In this document: piece after piece, positions 6,356-11,010 of the stretch | Layout of the letters: the number at the start of each line of letters is the position of its first letter | How positions within the stretch are numbered: position 1 is the first letter of the stretch | Assembly: GCA_913031525.1 (NCBI GenBank) | Contig: CAJWGC010000027.1 | Location: forward strand, 1 to 11,010 | Direction of reading: 5' to 3' | From: an uncultured Acidimicrobiia bacterium | Lineage (GTDB): Bacteria > Actinomycetota > Acidimicrobiia > Spongiisociales > UBA5794 | Length of the DNA stretch: 11,010 nt | Position numbers and translations under genes: made by a program | Notes under the pieces: model-generated | What the model saw: the letters and a program-made list of their open reading frames with translations, nothing else | Databases searched by the model: none | Told to the model about the DNA's origin: nothing

Positions 6356-8950
6356 CTATCCGAGCTCGGAAAGCTGGCGAGAAAGCCTCGATAGCCTGGC
6401 CTCCAACTCTCCCGCCTTAGCTTCCTCTCGGAGCACGACCTCGGCCGGAGCCTTACTCCGGAATCCGACGTTCTCTAGCTTGGATCTTGACTTACGAAGC
6501 AGATCAGTTGTCTCCCCAATAGCCTTCTCGATACGAGGCCTCTCAGCCTCTACATCAACAAGACCCGCTAACGGAATAAGACCCTGGACATCGCCAGCAG
6601 TGATCCTGGCATAACCCTTTCGGTCCTCTCCAATAGATTCACGAATAATGGAGACAGCTGCCAGTACGCTGAGCTGATCTAGCCACCATTGCTCTGCGAT
6701 CTCTTCTGACACATCAAGGACAAGCGGCACCTCGATGCGAGGAGAAAGCTGATGGTCAGAACGAAACCGCCGGACTCCGACCACAAGGTCTTGCAAAACA
6801 CCCAATGCTTGTGGAGCCACCGTCGAAGGCGGATCTGGCCATCGAGTAGTCATCAGAAGACTCCCATCGCCGAGCGTCGACCACAGCTCCTCCGTTAGGA
6901 ACGGAATGATCGGATGGAACATGGCAAGCAGGTCACGTAGCACGACACCTAGAGTGTTACGAACTGCGACAACCCTGGATTCATCTGTCAGGGCAGTCTT
7001 AGCCATCTCGATGTACCAGTCGAAAACCTCTGACCACGTAAAGCTATAGAGCACACCCACTGCATCCGAATATCGGTACTCTTCACTGAGCTGGTCATAC
7101 TCGGCAGCAACCTCAGCCAGTCTTGACAGAACCCACATATCTTCAGGCCCAGGGTCCTCGGGGTAGCCTCCAGAGGCCGGCACGTCGGATACATCAGCAT
7201 GCTCGACCGCATACTTGACGGCATTCCAAAGCTTGTTTCCAAATCTTCTAGCAGCGTCGACCCAGGCTTCGTCAAAAGGAATGTCGTGGCCTGGAGCAGC
7301 TGCCTGCAGCAAAGCGAGCCGGAGGGAATCAGCCCCGTACTGTTCCACGAGCTCGAGAGGATCGAGAGCGTTACCTAGAGACTTCGACATCTTCTGGCCA
7401 TCGCTAGATCGCACAAGACCGTGTATCACAATATCTTGAAATGGTGAAGTGCCGGAAAAGTGAATACCCATCTTCATCATTCGAGCGATCCAGAAATAAA
7501 TGATGTCGTATCCAGTGACAAGAACGCTCGTCGGGTAGAACGTCCTTAGATCGTCGGTTTCATCCGGCCAACCGAGAGTAGAGAACGGCCAGAGCGCAGA
7601 AGAAAACCAAGTGTCAAGAACGTCCTCGTCAGGCTTCAACGGCCCGCGACAGTCAGGGCAATCTTCGGGTTCCTCACGAGCAACAATGACCTTCTGACAG
7701 TCAATGCAATGCCACGCTGGAATCCTATGCCCCCACCACAGCTGGCGACTAATTGTCCAGTCCCTCAGATTCTCCATCCAGTGGAAATAGCTGTTTTCCC
7801 AGCGTTTCGGAAAGAATCGCGCCTCACCATCACGAATTGCTTCAATCGCTGGCCCAACCAATGGAGCCACCTCAACAAACCATTGCAACGAAAGAAGAGG
7901 TTCAATGACGGTACCGCAGCGTGAACAATGACCCACCGAATGAGAGTGATCCGCGATCTCCACGAGATAGCCCAGTTGACTGAGTTTATCCCGAATTGCT
8001 TCTCGAGCTTCATAACGGTCCGCTCCAGAGAAATCGGCTCCAGCGCTATTAATCCGGGCCTCAGTGTCAATGACAACGATAGGTTTAAGACCGTGACGCT
8101 CGGCGATCTCAAAATCGACAGGATCATGAGCCGGAGTGATCTTCACGGCTCCAGTACCGAATTCCGGATTGACAGCATCATCGGCCACAACGGGGATTTC
8201 ACGATCCAGAAGAGGAAGGCGCACCCGTTTGCCGACAGCGTCAGCGTAACGATCGTCTTCTGGGTGGACAGCGACACCAGCATCTCCAAGCATCGTTTCG
8301 ACCCGAGTGGTGGCCACAACGATGCCGCCGCCCCCATCCACAAACGGGTACTTGATGTAAACAAGTTCACCCGTCTCTTCCTCGTGCTCAACCTCAATAT
8401 CCGAAATCGCCGTATGGCAGCGCGGGCACCAATTAATGATCCGGTTACCTCTATAGATAAGCCCCTGCTCGTATAGAGTTACGAATACTTCACGTACCGC
8501 TCTCGAAAGTCCTTCGTCCAGAGTGAACCGTTCTCTAGTCCAATCTGTCGAAAAACCAAGCGTGCGAATCTGCTCGGTAATACGCCCACCAGAACGTTCT
8601 TTCCAGGCCCATACCTTCTCCTCGAATCGCTCTCTACCGAGGTCATGACGGTTCAATCCTTCGACAGCAAGATCTCTCTCTACAACATTCTGCGTCGCGA
8701 TCCCAGCATGATCCATGCCGGGTAACCACAACGTGGCATATCCCTGCATGCGTTTTCGCCTGACGATGGCATCCTGAAGAGACATGTCGAGAGCGTGACC
8801 CATATGCAACACACCCGTGACGTTGGGCGGTGGAATGACGATGGTAAACGGCTCACCATCTGGATTGACCTCAGGTCGGAAAGAACCCGATTCTTCCCAA
8901 ATCGAGTACCAGCGAGCCTCGATGGCCTTCGGCTCGTACGTTGGGTTCAT
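6356..8950 (-). CDS. valS: Valyl-tRNA synthetase
   Basis: Class I aminoacyl-tRNA synthetase that charges tRNA-Val with valine in the cytosol and edits mis-activated threonine. It is 864 residues, typical for bacteria. The HIGH signature is HMGH at 49-52 (PPNVTGVLHMGHALD) and KMSKS is at 520-524. The editing domain includes TTRVETMLGD (214-223) and ITPAHDPVDF (271-280). Catalytic-core blocks include DWTISRQLWWGHRIPAWHC (397-415) and DTWFSSALWPFSTLGWP (446-462). Four CxxC pairs (C175/178, C342/345, C415/418, C431/434) suggest zinc-binding knuckles. The anticodon-binding domain follows. A charged coiled-coil arm closes the protein at about 799-864, with the typical NVGFRSKAPAEVV block (827-839). 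The ATG at 8950 has AAGGA four bases upstream. It follows a 241-base spacer after clpX and reads almost directly into folC. Confidence 0.98.
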   Translation of the reverse strand: MNPTYEPKAIEARWYSIWEESGSFRPEVNPDGEPFTIVIPPPNVTGVLHMGHALDMSLQDAIVRRKRMQGYATLWLPGMDHAGIATQNVVERDLAVEGLNRHDLGRERFEEKVWAWKERSGGRITEQIRTLGFSTDWTRERFTLDEGLSRAVREVFVTLYEQGLIYRGNRIINWCPRCHTAISDIEVEHEEETGELVYIKYPFVDGGGGIVVATTRVETMLGDAGVAVHPEDDRYADAVGKRVRLPLLDREIPVVADDAVNPEFGTGAVKITPAHDPVDFEIAERHGLKPIVVIDTEARINSAGADFSGADRYEAREAIRDKLSQLGYLVEIADHSHSVGHCSRCGTVIEPLLSLQWFVEVAPLVGPAIEAIRDGEARFFPKRWENSYFHWMENLRDWTISRQLWWGHRIPAWHCIDCQKVIVAREEPEDCPDCRGPLKPDEDVLDTWFSSALWPFSTLGWPDETDDLRTFYPTSVLVTGYDIIYFWIARMMKMGIHFSGTSPFQDIVIHGLVRSSDGQKMSKSLGNALDPLELVEQYGADSLRLALLQAAAPGHDIPFDEAWVDAARRFGNKLWNAVKYAVEHADVSDVPASGGYPEDPGPEDMWVLSRLAEVAAEYDQLSEEYRYSDAVGVLYSFTWSEVFDWYIEMAKTALTDESRVVAVRNTLGVVLRDLLAMFHPIIPFLTEELWSTLGDGSLLMTTRWPDPPSTVAPQALGVLQDLVVGVRRFRSDHQLSPRIEVPLVLDVSEEIAEQWWLDQLSVLAAVSIIRESIGEDRKGYARITAGDVQGLIPLAGLVDVEAERPRIEKAIGETTDLLRKSRSKLENVGFRSKAPAEVVLREEAKAGELEARLSRLSRQLSELG

Positions 8951-9002
8951 CGCATCCTTCGATTACGCCCAGACTACGGGCAGAGAAAGGGATATTAATG
9001 CG

Positions 9003-9020
9003 GCCGATCCCAGAATCGGC
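9003..9020 (-). promoter_or_regulatory. Hairpin in the valS leader
   Basis: Sense strand GCCGAT-TCTGGG-ATCGGC, a perfect six-pair stem with a six-base loop, about 50 bases before the valS start. A TAATAT sequence lies between it and the start, but no matching -35 is visible. The hairpin may belong to a valS 5' leader. No T-box core sequence or run of valine codons accompanies it, so its function is unknown. Confidence 0.35.
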
Positions 9021-9114
9021 ATCGAAGATCTCGTACCCTCACCAGAAAACTGAAAACCCCGATGAACAATCCACTTGATGTCTTGTTCGAGGGAAATAGA
9101 TAGAAATAGGCCTG

Positions 9115-9131
9115 AAAAGCGGGGATCCGCC
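9115..9131 (-). terminator. Weak intrinsic terminator candidate after clpX
   Basis: Sense strand GGCGG-ATCC-CCGCT followed by TTT: a short G/C stem of four Watson-Crick pairs plus one G-U, a four-base loop, and only about four T residues counting the closing base. It sits about 60 bases after the clpX stop, between clpX and valS, where an operon boundary would be expected. The stem and the T-run are both short, so partial read-through is likely. Confidence 0.4.
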
Positions 9132-9191
9132 GGAAGAATCGACTCTCTGATCAATGCTACAAAATGCTTGAACCTCGACAGGATGGTCCGA

Positions 9192-10469
9192 TCAGGCAGA
9201 TCGCTCTTCGGGGATCTCACTCTGGGCAAGTTCCTGGATAGGCACAAGCGTCGGTTCGACTTGCTCCCTCACAATCTCAGCGTCAATTACAACACGGGCT
9301 AAATCGCTTCGCGAGGGCAGCTCATACATCGTGTTGAGCAAGATCTCCTCCATAATGGACCGCAGGCCTCTTGCTCCGGTGCTTCGCTGTATCGCCTGCT
9401 CCGCTATGGCCTCAAGCGCATCGTTAGCGACCACTAATTCGACGCCGTCCATTTCGAAAAATCGGGCGTACTGACGGATTAACGCGTTACGCGGTTCAGT
9501 GAGTACACGCACTAGATCATTCTTGTTGAGATCGTCGACAGTTGTTACGACTGGCAATCGACCGATGAACTCCGGAATAAGGCCGAACGCAATAAGATCT
9601 TCCGGCATGATCTGCGCAAACAACTCGCTGGCCCTGACCCGCTCGTTGGAACGTACTTCCGCTCCGAACCCCACCGACTTATTATCAACACGATCGGCAA
9701 TGACACCATCAAGACCAGAGAACGCGCCACCGCAGATGAACAACACGTTTGTCGTGTCAATCTGCAGGAACTCTTGATGAGGATGTTTTCGTCCTCCCTG
9801 TGGCGGAACCGATGCCACAGTTCCCTCGAGAATCTTGAGCAGTGCCTGTTGAACACCTTCTCCAGAAACGTCCCGGGTAATTGAAGGATTTTCTGCCTTC
9901 CTAGCGATCTTGTCTATCTCATCGATATAGATGATGCCGGTTTCTGCCCGTTTGATGTCGTAATCAGCAGCCTGAACAAGTTTGAGGAGAATATTCTCTA
10001 CGTCCTCTCCTACATAACCAGCCTCGGTAAGAGTAGTGGCATCTGCAATAGCGAAAGGTACGTTGAGCCGACGAGCCAACGTCTGAGCCATCAGTGTCTT
10101 ACCGACGCCGGTTGGACCCACCACAAGGATATTCGACTTCTGCAACTCAACATCATCATCACGATTCCGATTATCGGCTTGGACACGTTTGTAATGGTTG
10201 TAAACAGCTACTGAAAGAATTCGTTTCGCCTGTTCTTGCCCGATTATGTAATCATCTAAGAAGGCATTGATTTCCTCCGGTTTGGGCAATTCATCAAATC
10301 CAACTTCAGAGGGAACAGCCAATTCTTCATCGATAATCTCATTACAGAGGTCTATACATTCATCACAGATGTAAACTCCCGGACCAGCAATCAACTTCTT
10401 TACTTGTTTTTGGGATTTACCGCAGAAGGAACATTTGAGTAGCTCTGTTGTTTCACCAAACTTTGCCAT
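9192..10469 (-). CDS. clpX: ATP-dependent Clp protease ATP-binding subunit ClpX
   Basis: AAA+ hexameric unfoldase that recognises substrates, unfolds them and threads them into the ClpP chamber. It is 425 residues, the usual length. The N-terminal zinc-binding domain has C13, C16, C35 and C38. Further motifs are Walker A GPTGVGKT (118-125), pore loop GYVG (151-154), Walker B IIYIDEID (179-186), RKH loop (227-229), the ClpP-docking loop as VGF at 266-268 where E. coli has IGF, and sensor-2 GARGLR (365-370). All catalytic elements are present. The ATG at 10469 has AGGGAG about 8 bases upstream and lies 14 bases after the clpP stop, so the two are surely co-transcribed. The intact docking loop is informative because the neighbouring ClpP lacks its nucleophile: ClpX can still dock on a ClpP ring. 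Confidence 0.98.
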   Translation of the reverse strand: MAKFGETTELLKCSFCGKSQKQVKKLIAGPGVYICDECIDLCNEIIDEELAVPSEVGFDELPKPEEINAFLDDYIIGQEQAKRILSVAVYNHYKRVQADNRNRDDDVELQKSNILVVGPTGVGKTLMAQTLARRLNVPFAIADATTLTEAGYVGEDVENILLKLVQAADYDIKRAETGIIYIDEIDKIARKAENPSITRDVSGEGVQQALLKILEGTVASVPPQGGRKHPHQEFLQIDTTNVLFICGGAFSGLDGVIADRVDNKSVGFGAEVRSNERVRASELFAQIMPEDLIAFGLIPEFIGRLPVVTTVDDLNKNDLVRVLTEPRNALIRQYARFFEMDGVELVVANDALEAIAEQAIQRSTGARGLRSIMEEILLNTMYELPSRSDLARVVIDAEIVREQVEPTLVPIQELAQSEIPEERSA

Positions 10470-10483
10470 TTCTCACTCCCTAC

Positions 10484-11010
10484 TTAAACCGCTGCTATGG
10501 GTCCAGAATTGTCTACGTTAGGTCTTGAATTGATCACTTCATCAATTATCCCGTATTCCTTTGCTTCGTATGCGTCCATGATGTTATCTCTATCCGTGTC
10601 CAATCGTATCTGTTCAACGGTCTGGCCGGTGTGTTCTGCCATGACCTCTTCCAATTGGTTTTTTAATCGCTGAATTTCTCGTGAAGCGATTTCTAGATCC
10701 GATACTTGTCCTTGTGCTCCTGCATACGGTTGGTGGATCAGAACTCTCGAATGCGGGAGGGCCAGTCTCTTTCCAGGTGTCCCCGCAGCGAGAAGGACGG
10801 CTGCTGCTGCGACTGCCTGCCCGTAGCAGATGGTGGCTATTTCGGGTTTTATGTATGACATCGTGTCGTAGATGGCGAATACAGAATTGATGTTCCCCCC
10901 TGGAGAGTTTATGTAGAGGCTCACATCCTTATCTGGATTCTCGGATTCAAGATGCAGAAGTTGAGCGCATACTAAATTAGCGATTCCATCATCTATCGGA
11001 GTTCCAATGA
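10484..11010 (-). CDS. clpP: ClpP2-type Clp protease subunit lacking the catalytic serine (5' end outside window)
   Basis: Proteolytic-chamber subunit of the ClpXP protease. I read 174 residues continuing off the right edge; the first visible ones are IGTPIDDGIANLV, so only about 30-40 N-terminal residues are missing. Family blocks are clear: NSPGGNI, AIYDTM, LLAAGTPGKRLALPHSR, IHQPYAGAQGQVSDLEI and DTDRDN. The His (in LIHQP) and Asp (in DRD) of the triad are present. The nucleophile motif, GQAASAAAV in mycobacterial ClpP2 as I recall it, reads GQAVAAAAV here, so the serine is alanine (codon GCA at 10808-10810). No frameshift, stop or indel is visible, suggesting a maintained but inactive subunit. 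Actinomycetota commonly carry tandem clpP1-clpP2, so an active partner probably lies just upstream. An internal GTG at 10924 is not the start because family sequence continues before it. Confidence 0.96.
   Translation of the reverse strand, partial: IGTPIDDGIANLVCAQLLHLESENPDKDVSLYINSPGGNINSVFAIYDTMSYIKPEIATICYGQAVAAAAVLLAAGTPGKRLALPHSRVLIHQPYAGAQGQVSDLEIASREIQRLKNQLEEVMAEHTGQTVEQIRLDTDRDNIMDAYEAKEYGIIDEVINSRPNVDNSGPIAAV

Noticed and set aside
7928..8476. Plus-strand open frame of 182 codons opposite valS
   Set aside because: It is antisense to the valS editing-domain region, with no motif and no plausible ribosome-binding site or partner gene.
8990..9060. Possible T-box riboswitch ahead of valS
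   Set aside because: A TGGT and a nearby GAGGGTACGAG caught the eye, but the conserved AGGGTGGNACC core and a paired antiterminator are not there.
8963..9247. Minus-strand 94-codon frame spanning the clpX-valS spacer
   Set aside because: It starts inside clpX in another frame, has no good ribosome-binding site, and runs through both hairpins. The translation has no recognisable features.
10484..10924. Short clpP starting at the internal GTG at 10924
   Set aside because: Upstream codons in the same frame continue the conserved ClpP N-terminal region (GTPIDDGIANLV, then a PDKD segment), so the gene is truncated by the window edge, not short.

Overview
The window (about 50% G+C apart from its first ~95 bases) carries nine genes, all on the minus strand. 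In transcription order, from the right edge to the left, they are clpP (5' end cut off), clpX, valS, folC, ndk, mreB, mreC, mreD and mrdA, the gene for penicillin-binding protein 2 (3' end cut off). From memory, this gene order is characteristic of Actinomycetota; Streptomyces has clpP-clpX / valS-folC / ndk / mreBCD-pbp2-rodA in the same order. The moderate G+C, the ClpP2-type clpP and the style of the proteins suggest a mid-GC, possibly aquatic, member near Acidimicrobiia. That placement is an inference; no taxonomic marker was compared.

Right part (9192-11010): a ClpP2-type peptidase subunit is followed 14 bases later by ClpX, its AAA+ unfoldase. ClpX looks fully competent. The ClpP subunit keeps the NSPGG segment and the His and Asp of the triad, but has alanine where the nucleophilic serine should be. 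It is probably a catalytically dead subunit working with a second, active ClpP encoded outside the window. This is the most notable observation here.

Middle part (4428-8950): valyl-tRNA synthetase and folylpolyglutamate synthase are 9 bases apart and probably co-transcribed. A 179-base spacer follows, then nucleoside diphosphate kinase, whose start codon is unusual. The 241-base clpX-valS spacer holds a weak terminator candidate and a second hairpin, so valS probably starts a new transcript. I found no T-box.

Left part (1-4357): the cell-elongation module. MreB (actin-like filament), MreC (periplasmic scaffold), MreD (membrane partner) and PBP2 (transpeptidase) make the lateral-wall machine; RodA would be expected next, off the left edge. 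mreC/mreD and mreD/mrdA overlap, implying translational coupling, while mreB and mreC are separated by a GC-rich hairpin next to the mreC ribosome-binding site. The first ~95 bases, which should encode the PBP2 tail, jump to ~74% G+C and lack the usual PBP2 ending. This may be an assembly chimera or a recombination joint.

No tRNA, rRNA, insertion sequence, CRISPR array or phage gene was seen. No gene-free stretch exceeds 300 bases.
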